NCBI GenBank assembly: GCA_036426205.1
Contig: CM071574.1
Span: 17,578,440 to 17,642,439, forward strand
DNA length: 64,000 bases
From: Ascaphus truei
Lineage: Eukaryota; Chordata; Amphibia; Anura; Ascaphidae
Reading direction: 5' to 3'
Part shown: in pieces, positions 44,371 to 55,012 of the stretch
Position numbering within the stretch: position 1 is the stretch's first letter
Layout: each line of letters starts with the position of its first letter
Position numbers and translations under genes: made by a program
Notes under the pieces: model-generated
The model's database searches: none
The model's input: the letters and a program-made list of their open reading frames with translations, nothing else
What the model was told of the DNA's origin: nothing

Positions 44371-45383
44371 TGTAGCGCACTTTCCCCCACCCCCTGGGAG
44401 ATGTATGGCTACGGTGTATGGGTGTGGTGCAATACCTGATGGTGCCCAGGAGATCTGATCCTCCGCTGCTGGGAACCTGGGGTGCACCTGAGTGGTGCTC
44501 GGTAGCACCTCCACCAGTACGGGATTCTAGCATGCGGAATTCCCCCGTTTCAGGACACATAAAGAATACACACTTGGTAAAGCAGAACAGTTTTACTATA
44601 TGTAGCTAATATAGTTACAGCCTACCCACCAGGCCCCGCACAGCTGTATCTTCCAATACTCCCCCTTCTCAATGGAGTCACCGTCCCCCAATGTACGTGG
44701 GGCCCTTGGGCTCCCAACCAACCCGCTGTCCACAAGGTCAATCCCCCCACCCAATGTGTGGTACAGCGCTGCCCAATAAAGTGTTGTTGGTGCACGTGAG
44801 GAGTTGGGTACCTGCTGGGTGTGTCCACACCCAGGCGCAGATGCTGTAACTGATGATGGGATCCACGGATCGGTTGCCATAACCCACGAAGCCTCCACCT
44901 CTACGTTGTGTGGTATCCCACCTGGACTGTGCCACCTTTGATGAGAGTCTCTACATGACGGGTGATCTGGTCCCAAACCACCTATGGACAGGATGCAGCC
45001 ACTCCTGTCTGTATCCCTCACTCTGAAGCTACATGGCAGTGTCCCAATACTATAGACCTGTCCCTGCAGCAACCACAAGCTGAGGGGAGTCGGGGCCTAA
45101 TGGGGTCTCTGGCCTAGTGCAGGTGTCAAAGACACCTGCACACACCCTACCCTGATGGTGTCCCAGCTCCGACTGGCGTGGCTTGCAGCACACCTAATGT
45201 ATCCATCTCTGAGCAGGAGATTCTGGTAGTCCTATTGGCTAAGCGTAGCCAGGTGATCTTAAGCCCCAGGGACTGCCGGGTGTTGTTATTCCCCTCAGAG
45301 CCCTGTGTTCTTCCACTGCGCCTATCTGGCACTCGCGAACCCCACAAAGGTAAAGGGACCCAAGGGGCGGGGGCCCTGCTATA
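44371..45383 (+). mobile_element. Solo LTR inserted in an L1 fragment
   Basis: Inserted between two AATA copies (44367-44370 and 45384-45387). It starts TGTAGCGC and ends GCTATA. Removing it and one AATA brings the two halves of the L1 fragment together in register, which supports the boundaries. About 1013 bp, no coding capacity. The TATA end, instead of TACA, is unusual and is shared in type with 48019-48568. Confidence 0.6.
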
Positions 45384-45770
45384 AATATATCTACCCTAAG
45401 TTATTCTCATAAATCAGAAAAGATCTACTGGACTGGGGAAATATCAGATCTTGTGGTTTGATCAAATCTGCTTTATAGAAATGTATATTCTACTCAGACT
45501 CCTATTTTACTTCCAGATGGTCCTGATTTTTCAATTTATATGACAAGAGGCCAAGATTGGCTATATCCATTTTGTTGGCTCCAATGTCAGGCGCTGGTCT
45601 TGCAGTGCCTGACTTAAGAAGATATTTCCTAGCAACTCACCTAAAACAAATGAATTACTGACGGAAAATGTTTCAGATGGGTAGATATAGAAGAGGCATT
45701 ATCTAAGCAAGCCTCGTTACCTGCTTGGCTCTGGATATCTAAACAACACCTTTTAAAATATTATTCCCTC
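45384..45770 (+). pseudogene. L1 ORF2 fragment, part 2
   Basis: Pieces such as 'YPKLFSQIRKDLLDWGN' and 'AGAGLAVPDLRRYFLATHLK' belong to the L1 C-terminal region. Stops and frameshifts are frequent. It ends without a visible A tail. Confidence 0.65.
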
Positions 45771-46095
45771 CAAGTATAAAACTTACACTGCTTATAATTA
45801 ATTTGGCTAGAACATTTTTTAGAATCCTCAATAAAATATCAATAAATAATGCTGATGGAAAGTGACTGCATTCCTAAAACACAACACAAAATCTTTTAAT
45901 AAAATTTGTGACCCCTGGATTAACTCTTAATTCTTGGTATACCTAGTGGATTCTCTGGTGTCTTGAGTGGATGATCTCCTCAATGGGTCTTCCATCTCTG
46001 GGTGTGAACTCCTCATAGTTGCTATAACATACACTACTGTAGGATTAGCTACTCTGAATTTTGAAATATAGCGTTTTGTTTTGTGGACTAAAGCA
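45771..46095. other. Unassigned stretch
   Basis: 'cctcaataaaatatcaataa' at about 45827 could be decayed L1 3' sequence. Nothing else is recognised. Confidence 0.35.
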
Positions 46096-46245
46096 AGAGT
46101 GCTCAAGCCTGCCTCCCTCCCTCCCCCAACAGGTATTGTTTTCAGGATATTCCTGCTTCTGCATAGGTGGCTCAATTAGTCCCTGCTTCAGCACAAGAGG
46201 CTCAATCAGAGGCTCACTTTGACTGAGCCTCTGAGCCACATGATG
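46096..46245. mobile_element. hAT-type palindromic MITE, decayed
   Basis: The left arm is recognisable through 'ttttcaggatattcctgctt' and a partly duplicated unit 'gtccctgcttcagcaca'. The right arm is reduced to 'gactgagcctctgagccaca'. Confidence 0.6.
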
Positions 46246-46924
46246 TTAATCCTAAATAGATCTCTGTTATCCCACTGTGATGTATGTTGTGGTTATCTGA
46301 TTAGCTTTTATTTCCTTCTGGAACAGAATTCATGCATAAGAATGAAAAAAAAATCTTTGTAAAAAATAACATGGTTTATTAAAAAAATAAAGCAAAAATC
46401 TGAAATATTATCCTGTTCTTGTACTGAGGCTCTTGCTTTGCATTTTGTATATTAGTTTGTATGATTGCTTTTTCCACTGCATGTTCGACAAATACAGCTC
46501 TCAAAAACTTTCTTTAGCTACACATATTATTATAGCGATATTTTTCACAAGCGGAATCCACAAGCACTGAAATTCTCTGTTCAATATAATAATGAAAGTG
46601 CATAATGTGCAGATTTGAATAATTTAAAGTATGTCATATTGACTAAAGTGATTGCATATGCTGTAGTACGGATCAAGTTACAAAGCTTCTGTGTTGAAAT
46701 ATTTAACTTACTATACTTTTCCTGCATATTTCATGAATATAGAAATCTCTGTTTAATTGCTCATCTGGTTTAATTGTTTTTCACAGATGTTGTCTTTATA
46801 ATTCACTAGTTAATTAAAATGATTTACCTGCTGAGCTAAGGATAATTCAACAAGGAAAGCAATATTTAGCCAAAGTGAATTTTTAATATACAATATTGAA
46901 TGGCATTTAGTATTATTTAAGCTT
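46246..46924. other. Unassigned AT-rich stretch
   Basis: Nothing recognised. Confidence 0.4.
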
Positions 46925-46928
46925 TTAA

Positions 46929-47989
46929 CCCTTTGAGTGATGGAGGGTCAAGGTGCCTGAGAGCAGGACCGCAGACTAGAGCTCTCCCTGATCAACCAAT
47001 GTGCGATGGAAGGTGGGTGTACTTGGAAGTCAGGCTCAGCTTCCGGTGTGCAACAGTTGGGGGGAGAGAAAGGGCCAGAGTTGGAAGAGGCATCAGCTGG
47101 GGAGATCCAGAAGTTGGGGCCCGGCGGTGGAAACCAGAGGCCCAACTTCCAGCACCGACATGTCCCAGTTCTCCCCCCCTGTCGATGGCCCTGCCTGAAT
47201 GCCACAGCCTTTCCAGCACACTGCGGTCATGTAACCACTTTCAATAGAGGCTATGGCATTAGGTTTGATCTTTCCAGAAGACATACTATATCTGGTTATT
47301 CTTGTACGGAGGCGTGGGCAGTTCCTTATCAGATATGACATCAGCTTGGCTGCAGGACCTTCTCTGGTAATATAATTAGTGATAGTAAGAGCTGACTAAG
47401 GCTGCACTTATAGTGCTGGCGACAGCGATGCGACGTTGCAGAAAAACAAATGCATTGCCGCCATCGCGTGCTTTTATAGTAAGCGCTACACGATGGTGCG
47501 ACGGAGTGACGGATTGGTCTCGATCGTTGGAAGTCATCTCTATTTGATTTTCCAGCGACCATCGCCGGCACTATAAGCGTAGCCTAAGGGTTATTATCTG
47601 GAAATATATCTAGCACGGGGTGGTAGGACAGAGGGATTACACCAGAAGATGTGAGAGGGTTAATACCGAGATGAAGGAGAAGCTTACAAATTATGATACT
47701 AAGTTCAAATACAAGGATTCCACTCAGGAACAGAGTATTATGCCACCGTCTTTGGGGATAGTATGACTTATTTGAAACACCACCATTTTTGTACTATTTT
47801 TGAATGTGAGTATTTATCTTCCAAATAAGCGTTTCTTTTTATGTACTGAGACCAGAATGCTGAGTACTGTGGTGCTAGGTTAATCGATCGAAAGAGAAAT
47901 AAGGACCTTTTACACGGTCACTAAGTCATGTGACCTCCAGTGTGACAGTCCCCGTAATGTAGTGACTACATCCTGGGGCACCAAAAGGG
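46929..47989. mobile_element. piggyBac-type non-autonomous element, TTAA-flanked
   Basis: TTAA at 46925-46928 and 47990-47993. The left end 'ccctttgagtgatgg' and right end 'ggggcaccaaaaggg' are inverted repeats. 1061 bp. It contains the nested Harbinger MITE 47400-47584 and no transposase. Related to 21716-21971 at both ends. Confidence 0.7.
47400..47584. mobile_element. PIF/Harbinger-type MITE, family 1, best copy
   Basis: TAA stands on both sides (47397-47399, 47585-47587). The ends 'ggctgcacttatagtgctgg' and 'ccggcactataagcgtagcc' are inverted repeats of about 20 bp. 185 bp. Inserted in the piggyBac-type element, hence younger than it. Confidence 0.8.
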
Positions 47990-48018
47990 TTAAGATCTTA
48001 AGCAGCAATGTAGATCCT

Positions 48019-48568
48019 TATAGACGGACGTTCACAGAGGTACACAATTAGGAGGCTTTATAATGTGAAATTATAATAGGCTTTATTGTGCCTGTTCCTT
48101 TTCATCAGGAAATTATCCAAACACAGGGGGGGGGGAACAAAGCTTCAATTCACTTGGGAGTATTTCTAGTGAAATCCTATGCAATTAGTTCACATCTCCA
48201 TTAGTTAAGCCTATCTCGCAGCCCCAAAACATATAGCATGAAAATAAGCAGATATAAGCAGTCTCTTAAGAATAAAAGTCTTATCTGTTCCTTGTGGTTT
48301 GGAGGGAAAATCTTCACTGTCCCTGGTTGGTCAGCATACAGGTTTAGAAGTTTTCCCTGTGTCTTGAAAACAGCTCTGCTATCTTTTGGCAGAGCTCAAG
48401 CCAAGTGTGTCTCCAAGTTCAGCTCAGGTGTCAGCTAAAGAGTTTACTTCCTGTCTCAAAGGCAGGCTTTTTGTAAACAATCTAATCAGGCAGGTGGTGT
48501 TTAGTAATTAACTACCACACTGCTAGATTAAAGGAACATTACTGAACAGGGATAAGTCCCCTGTTACA
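48019..48568 (-). mobile_element. Solo LTR (550 bp)
   Basis: ATCCT on both sides (48014-48018, 48569-48573). On the minus strand it starts TGTAACAGGGGACTT, has 'cacaataaagcc' near its 3' end, and ends GTCTATA. The interior is otherwise featureless. A G run lies at about 48127-48135. Confidence 0.65.
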
Positions 48569-48609
48569 ATCCTATTGAAGTAGCTTGGGTGGTTTCTCAC
48601 TGCAAGGTC

Positions 48610-49270
48610 TTCATAGGCCCAGATTCACTAAATGATACTACACTTTAGCAAAACCAAACTCCCATTGAAATGAATGGTAATTAAGATGTGCTAAAGCTTA
48701 GCATCCTTCAGTGCACATGGGCCTTCCGGTCAGATCCACAATGCTCTGGTATCTCAGGTTTCATAACATACTGTTATCAAAAGCAGTAACAGACGTTATG
48801 TACCCTGATGTTTACATAAATCTATAAATCTAATTATATGCAAAAACAATGGCCATTTTTACTCTTATTTGCATGGGTTTAACATCATGGTTAGGTAGCA
48901 CTACACCTTTCTTACATAAAGGTGGCATTTCCTCCCTCCAGACCCTGAAATATAAATTTTGCTAGAGAGGAAGGGACAGATTGTCCAAAAGGCTATATAT
49001 TGCCCTCTTTAGACAACATGTAGAGAGACACCTGTGCACAAAAAGAACTCTCCTGCGATAGCTGGGATATATGCTAATTTAACTCATTTAAATGTAGTTT
49101 GCATATCATTAGCACTAAAGTCGTTATAGTTAATGCACAGCCCAAATGGCTGAAAATAGCACTTAACACTGCGTTAGTGAGCTTTGAGGATACCTGTTAG
49201 CACTTAATGATGCATTAACTAAAGTTCACAACTTGTTAAGCCAATAACAGAGCTCTGTGGATCTGGGCCC
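48610..49270 (+). repeat. Dispersed repeat, long copy
   Basis: It runs from 'ggcccagattcactaaatg' to 'gagctctgtggatctgggcc'. The two ends are inverted, so this is a fold-back-type element of about 650 bp. Its right half matches 98-310 in reverse complement. Non-coding. Confidence 0.55.
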
Positions 49271-49771
49271 TAGTAGTGAGATGGAAATCTGCTTATTCTA
49301 GAGAAACAACTTCACCTTTGGCCATGAATAGCTTTGTCAGAATAATGTCTGTTTGTATGAGATCAAAAATAGAGAGTAGCACACATACAGTAGTTGGGCC
49401 ATGATACACTTCAATATCCTACAAAGTCTAGGATGTCCCCACTGATATAAAATGGGTTACCTTACAAGTTATTAAACTATTACAGTGATTTAGTGATCAG
49501 ATCTATAAGTCTCTTAGATATATTTAAGGATAATTGTAGGCCATATAATATTGTTTTTATGCCATAGTTTTGAACTACCAAGTATTACGAGTACAACTGT
49601 ACATAGCTTGGGCTATTTGATTAATCTATTATATATGATGTCAATCAATACAGCTTTGCAACGTTACATAGACATACGGTATGTGCGGCCCGGTGTTTTA
49701 TCTTTTCATGAAGTGAAAAGGCTTTGGATGGGTTTTCCGTACTATAGCTACAATAATATTATTATAAAATT
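49271..49771. other. Unassigned AT-rich stretch
   Basis: Nothing recognised. Confidence 0.35.
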
Positions 49772-49810
49772 TGCCTGAAGAAGGGACCTTTGTAGCTCTG
49801 AAACCGTGCA
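49772..49810 (+). ncRNA. Hammerhead-like module, locus I (degenerate)
   Basis: TGC, CTGAAGA, A, a 17-nt irregular hairpin, GAA, ACCGT, GCA. Stem I is only TGC/GCA. The box ACCGT is not self-complementary and the triplet would be altered. The core C3 and G8 are kept. Probably an inactive relative. Confidence 0.3.
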
Positions 49811-50084
49811 CTATTTTTAACCACAAGTTAGCTATTATAGGTTTCACTTCTAACGTACTTTTCTTTGTCTATAATATTATTGTGTTTGGTTTGCAGATTG
49901 CTTCCAGCTTTCCTTGCAGTACCAGAGCATTCAGTTCTAGCTAGAGCCAGATAGATGAAATAGTTGATGTCATTGGATTTGTAAAAGTTTTTTTGCATGT
50001 TGCCTGTTGAAGATTTAAGGGGCATAGTCAGTAAACCATGATGTGGTCAATGGGACTCTTCGCCTGATCATGGTACGATTTTTG

Positions 50085-50400
50085 ACTCTTAAGGGTTTAT
50101 TAAATAAACTCCAGAGATGTAGGTGTGTAGCGCACAGCATCCAAACGTGAGCAGGTCTGGCGAAAACTTTCTTTATTGGCAAGGCATAAAATAGAGGGAC
50201 GCAGCCCTTCAACGCGTTTCGTGAAAAAAGCACTTTGTCAAGAAGTGCCTTTACACGATATACAGCCACTTAAATACAACAGACTGGTCAAATCTCGCGA
50301 TATGTAATGACGTCATCAAACCGCCACTATCCAATGAGGAAGACATTCCCCGCGCATGCGCGCCGCGATCGAGCCCCGTAATAACAACAACCACCGCATA
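50085..50400 (-). mobile_element. Penelope-like terminal repeat, copy C
   Basis: On the minus strand there is a GC-richer leader with 'atgacgtcattac' and 'tcgcgagattt', then the ribozyme-like module C, then 'ccaataaagaaag' about 50 nt after it, then 'gtttggatgctgtgcgctac'. The same order (leader with a TGACGTCA-like site and CTCGCGA-like word, module, AATAAA) is seen around modules D and partly F. Confidence 0.5.
50204..50249 (-). ncRNA. Hammerhead-ribozyme-like module, locus C
   Basis: Minus strand: GGCACTTC, TTGACAA, A, GTG-loop-CAC, GAA, ACGCGT, T, GAAGGGC. Stem I is CTTC/GAAG, one mismatch, then 3 more pairs. Stem II is 3 bp. The triplet is GUU. U3/A8 core, one extra A. Confidence 0.5.
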
Positions 50401-51202
50401 CCACCCCTCTCACTGTCACTGCGACGTGCACCAGCTGGTAGACACAACGCTGATCAGGAGACCAGCCCTGGATGCGGCAATTGAGTACACCAGACCCTCC
50501 GCCACGGGCATGCGCATATGGATATTCTAATGTGCCTTATCAATTGACGGATCGGCGCACCTGAGCTGTCAAAGAGTAGAAGAAGCAGACTCATATGCAT
50601 CGCTCCCCCAAGAAAGGCAATAACAAGTTGATGCTAATTTACCTAAAAAAAGCGGTCTATGTCCACACAGATTTGCGATTGGTTTGGCCCTCAATGTTAC
50701 TATACATCAAAACAGTTCAAAAACATACAATTTATTATCTAAAAACTTAACTAAACTAAACTAAACCAGATACATCCTTAAAATACAAGTATACTGCTAT
50801 ACTCATGTAAAAACAATTGTGCTCCCTCCTGATGACTTGTGATCATTATGTCTAAATAAAGCAATACTTGAATATTAATTTATTTCTACTGTGGAGAACC
50901 AAATAGAAAAAACAATAACGCATACATTTTGGCAATTGAGCACTAAAGGCATTAGTATGAGCCATTATGCTACAAGGAAACAACAATAGGAGACAACCAG
51001 CTGTTGTATATTGTGCCCGGTTATGAACGATTATTTCATTATTTTGAATTTGTCATTCATACAGTTCTTATCCCAAACCAGCCATATAGTAAGTCATTAG
51101 AATATTGAGGAAATAATGGTAATGGTAAAGCTACAGTAGCACCCACAAGGTACTAATTTGCATGCTCAGTATCAGAATCTTGAAATCTATTATAATCTAT
51201 GC
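50401..51202. other. Unassigned stretch
   Basis: Nothing recognised. It ends with the left target copy of the hAT element. Confidence 0.35.
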
Positions 51203-51911
51203 CAGCGTTTCCCAAACTTTTTTTTTCCGTGGCCCGGTTATTTTGATACTTCTCCTTCGTGACCCACTAAAAATATGTTACCGCCTATACTGGCCCATAG
51301 GTAAAATAAAACAGATATGAATGTCCATACAGTTTTCATATACTATAATAAAAAAGCATTTACTCTTACAAAAATGCCAGCAGTAACTTGCATGTAGAGA
51401 ATATGAAGTCCAGTAAATGAAAAGATCACAGCTCCGTTTGCGTAACCAGTTGTACAAGGGTCTAGACTCTGTTCTTGGGATAGTGAGCGTCCATCCTGCG
51501 CGCTGGGACACACGGACACCGCAACGCAATACCCGGATCCTACAGTCTCCCACGTCACCACACCTCATAATGTTTCCCAATGAAACTGACTGAACACACT
51601 ACTACAGAGCTTCAACTGGCAATCAAATCGTAAGTCGCGTGCCTCTCCCACCGCCTCGCCATTTGCCGCGAACAACGAGACTCCGAAACTGCGCAGTGAG
51701 GCACAGACGGAGCGCGTCGTTCGTCTCGATTAATTGAATTATTTATTCAATAGTCCCGATTCAACGTTATTTACTCATATTTTAGAGTTTCGTGAAAAAA
51801 ACAAAACCCAAGAACGAAACACCTAGGTTTTCCAGAGTTTTTTTTAGGTGACCCGGCATTTTGCTTTCGTGGCCCGGTGCCGGGTCGTGACCCACCATCA
51901 GGGAAACGCTG
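51203..51911. mobile_element. hAT-type non-autonomous element, perfect 8-bp duplication
   Basis: ATCTATGC stands on both sides (51195-51202 and 51912-51919). The ends CAGCGTTTCCC and GGGAAACGCTG are perfect 11-bp inverted repeats. Further inside, 'gtggcccgg' is found near both ends. 709 bp. A 100-codon minus frame at 51278-51580 has no recognisable transposase motif. Confidence 0.88.
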
Positions 51912-51919
51912 ATCTATGC

Positions 51920-52299
51920 TAATTGAGAGACTGGTACCGGTCTTCTATTCATATTAGTTAATTTGCTGGCAAATACAGATCAGTGGAATTGTGGTAGTTT
52001 GCCATTAGTGTCCATTTGGTTCAACGCCCCTACATTGAGAGACATTTAATCTACAGTAGGGCTTTTACCTGGAAAATTTATTAAGAACTACACAAAAACC
52101 ACGTAACCTGAACTTTAAACTTTAATTCTTATATCTTAGTAAATCAATAGAAATCAAATCAAGTATTTTATACCACAATTTTACAGACAAGAGGTTTTAT
52201 TCAGTCATAATAATCATAAAATGGAGGTTATCTAGCAAGCTCTGCTATGAGTTAATCCTCTCTACAAAGAGGAAAACAATATGATATAGGAAGCTTTAT
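51920..52299. other. Unassigned AT-rich stretch
   Basis: I looked for Penelope reverse transcriptase motifs upstream of the GIY-YIG domain and saw none. Confidence 0.35.
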
Positions 52300-52648
52300 T
52301 AGCTGTGACTCAGAAAATACAATCTATTTATTACAATGTCCATGCGGAAAACGGTACATAGGACATACAACAGGAAAACTAAAAAGAATATTTGCACAAC
52401 ATATTACAAAAATCAATAGGGTTTTCTTCAACACAACCTTTCCAAACATTTCAAAGAAAATAACTCTCAAAACCCACAGGGCTATTCTTTTTGGGGATAG
52501 AAAAAATACAAACAATCTGGAGGAAAGGGGACATAGTTAATCTTATTTTAAAAAAAGAAACCCGCTGGATTAATACATTAAAAACCCTAAACCCAAAAGG
52601 TCTCAACATAGACATATATCTTAGGGAATTTCTAGTTAACAAACATTA
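52300..52648 (+). pseudogene. Penelope-like element, GIY-YIG endonuclease domain (broken)
   Basis: The frame reads 'TIYLLQCPCGKRYIGHTTGK' and 'LKRIFAQH', the GIY-YIG core with the CPCG cysteine pair typical of Penelope-like elements. After a frame change near 52540 it ends 'KETRWINTLKTLNPKGLNID', 'IYLREFL'. This is the C-terminal half of the Penelope protein, which nicks DNA for reverse transcription. The reverse transcriptase half is missing, as expected for 5'-truncated copies. In the core the first Y is kept (IYLL) and the second motif is RYIG. Confidence 0.85.
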
Positions 52649-53130
52649 AGTTAACTCAATTGGAACTCAGTTGAACTCGATAAATATTCTGAAATTACAG
52701 TGTAGCTATGATGATTCATGTTCTCTCTCTCAATCACATTGTTAATTACCACGATAAATGAGGATACACGTTGTAACTACTATATATTTTTTCAGATGTT
52801 GTATCTGACAGTATTAGCAAATTTCTATACACAAATATCTTCTCAGTGTATTTTATATATACTGTATATTTGTTTTTATGCCGCATTTTTATTATATATT
52901 TTTATAAAATGCAGTGCTGTAATCATGTAATTATGTGTAATATTATCTTGTTTATTAATTTTATTATAGTGCTATTGCATGGTGCACTCATGAAAATATG
53001 ATACTTGCCACCGGTGCTCAGCAAAGGTGGTCCCACGGCGAAGTGAATCCCACCTACAATCCAGTAGAGAAAACAAGTCGACACTCAAGTGGTCTTGGTA
53101 AAAAAAAAAGTATCAAAAATATTTATTGAA
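52649..53130. other. AT-rich stretch after the Penelope ORF
   Basis: No module of the ribozyme type is visible here on the plus strand. An A run lies at about 53100-53109. Confidence 0.35.
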
Positions 53131-53176
53131 GGTAGATCGATGTTTCGGTCCGCTTCTGGGCATTACTCAAGAGAGA
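53131..53176 (-). ncRNA. Hammerhead-like module, locus G (degenerate)
   Basis: Minus strand: TTGAGTA, A, a 16-nt irregular loop, GAA, ACATCGAT. 'caataaatat' follows about 15 nt later. The core position 8 is T and stem II is poor, so this is probably a decayed relative. Confidence 0.3.
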
Positions 53177-53819
53177 GAGAATGCACTCCTAAGAAGTAGA
53201 ACCTAAGGTGGAACAGAAGGAAAGTATAGAATAGGAACAAAGTAGAAGTCCAGATCACTTCTTGACACAGTTTCAAATTTAGAAATATCTAAAATGTGCT
53301 GGACTTTACTTTGTTAATAAACTTTATATATATATATATATATATAGAAGACAGATTACAATCAGCGCAAATTCCAAACACTTAGTGGGGTTGTAGTCAA
53401 GATTATATTAACTACCCCTGGCCAATCAGTCAAACAGGAGGTGTTATACCTTACAGTCTAATCCTGCTTGAATGCTGCCAATTAGGTCTGCGGCTCCACA
53501 CTTGCCACAATGGATAATGTAGAGAAGAGATGACCTAGGCGCAAATAAGCCAGGAAAGAAACAAAGAGAAAAATATCATAGGGCAGTATGTCTGTAACTT
53601 TCAGAGTCAAGGTGGTAAGGTATACACTTACACTTAGTCAGCCAAATATAAGCCTTTAATCCACCACTGGGATTCAGGAACACTGCTACTGGTATTTCTT
53701 CGCTGTTTGCATGGGTCTCAGACTCTCCACGTATGCTGCTTGCTTCAGGGGTCACCTTTTCATCTGCAGCTCCGTGTCTCCTTAACATGGGATAGAGCTC
53801 ACCGGGGGGGTGGGGGGGG
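53177..53819. other. Unassigned stretch with (TA)n and poly-G
   Basis: (TA)n at about 53325-53346. A G-rich run at 53803-53827 forms long uninterrupted G stretches on the plus strand. No gene is recognised. Confidence 0.4.
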
Positions 53820-54175
53820 GGGGGGAAGGGACAATGGAACAAAGATAGTATAAAACCTTTTATTGTAAAAAAACTATCTAAAAAATAACAAACAGTATCT
53901 CACTCACATGGTGTGAAATAATATCGAGCAGTTGAGAGTTTAAATTGAGTCTCTCACACTCGTAGAGTTTGGTGTCCGGTCCACTGCACTGATGCTAGCC
54001 TGGTTTACTTCCGCGTCACGTGCTCCGGCTCCAATTCTCGTGAGACTTCGACCTCCGATGACGTCACAGCGCTATCTCCACTCCGTTCTGCAGCGCGTCT
54101 CACTCTGCTCGGTTTGCAATGTCTGCAGGGTCTGCCCTACGCGTTTCTCCTCTAGGGCTTCCTCAGGGGCATAAT
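53820..54175 (-). mobile_element. Penelope-like terminal repeat, copy F
   Basis: Read on the minus strand from 54175 downward it has module F, then sequence with 'gatgacgtca'-complement and 'tctcgtgag'-complement words, and 'acaataaaaggttttatac' near the end (about 53850). Similar words surround modules C and D. Confidence 0.4.
54133..54171 (-). ncRNA. Hammerhead-ribozyme-like module, locus F
   Basis: Minus strand: TGCCC, CTGAGGA, A, an 11-nt hairpin, GAA, ACGCGT, A, GGGCA. TGCCC/GGGCA is a perfect 5-bp stem I of unrelated sequence to the other loci. C3 and G8 are kept. The triplet is GUA. Stem II is weak (CC/GG). Confidence 0.5.
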
Positions 54176-54198
54176 AATATATATATATATATATATTA

Positions 54199-54394
54199 AG
54201 CTTATGGTGGGTAAAAAAAGTGACTAAAACCCTCCACAGTAAAGCATAAAGCAACTGTAAATATTCCTGTATATTCATTTGCATGTCTTAGACAGGTCTG
54301 CAACCCTGTCTTTCACCATTATCACCCAGCACACAGCACTTCCACTGCAGCCAGGGATTCTGGAAATGACATGCAAATGAGCACACAGTGCCAC
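54199..54394 (-). repeat. Octamer-bearing repeat family, copy a
   Basis: It contains 'cattcatttgcatgtcttag' and 'gacatgcaaatgagcacac' near its two ends, i.e. two inverted ATTTGCAT-type octamers about 100 bp apart. 'ttatggtgggtaaaaa' through 'ccacagtaaagcata' matches the inverse of 62908-62950. (TA)n lies next to it (54176-54198). It abuts the 5' LTR of the Gmr1-like element. Confidence 0.7.
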
Positions 54395-54874
54395 TGTGAC
54401 AGAGTAAATAAAAGCCACCAGCTATATGCCTGGCAGACATATGTTTAGCCTGCAATGCAGCAGTGACTAGGTTAACTTTTCATGGCAAGTAGTTGACTCC
54501 CAGCTGCCTAATTAAGGTGTGTTAAAAACCCCAGGATGTGCACACATGCCTGGCTGGTCAGCAGACAGGAGTGAGTTAGGGGAGAGATTACTGAATCAAG
54601 GTCTGTCTTCTTGTATCCTGTCTGAAGCCTGGGAAATACCCTGAAAACTCTGGAGAGAGAATAGCTTGATTTAAGGTCTGTTTGCAAAGTACATTTTTAT
54701 GAACTGTTGTGTCTTGCACGCTGAAGAAAAACTGTTTTGTTTACATGCTTAAGATAAGCCTTTTTTTTCCTTTTGTTTGCTGATAAGAAGCTATTTGTTT
54801 TTGTGTGCTGTGTGTTTTAAGGCTAAAATAAATAAGCCTTATTCAAAGAACCCTTGTGTGTAGTTGCATCTACA
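54395..54874 (+). mobile_element. 5' LTR of the Gmr1-like element
   Basis: It starts TGTGACAGAGTAAAT and ends near 'gcatctaca'. It matches the LTR at 59375-59862 with, by my reading, about five substitutions and one 8-bp gap near the 3' end, so the insertion is fairly young. 'aaaataaataagcc' at about 54825 could serve as the polyadenylation signal. The following bases 'gaggtgtgtcagaggtgctgg' are the likely primer-binding region. Confidence 0.8.
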
Positions 54875-55012
54875 GAGGTGTGTCAGAGGTGCTGGAATTT
54901 TCAAAAGGCTCCCGCAGTTAAAGGGCCACACACACACACACACACACACACAAGAATGGAAGAATTTTTTTAAGAGTTTCTGTGCGAGCAGACCAGACAG
55001 CAGGGACAGTTA

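Noticed and set aside
49772..49810. Locus I as an active ribozyme
   Set aside because: Stem I is 3 bp, the stem III box is not self-complementary and the cleavage triplet is not NUH, so I list it only as a degenerate relative.
54720..54730. 'gctgaagaaaaactg' in the Gmr1 LTR as another ribozyme core
   Set aside because: No stem II, no GAAAC box at the right distance, and no flanking complementarity.
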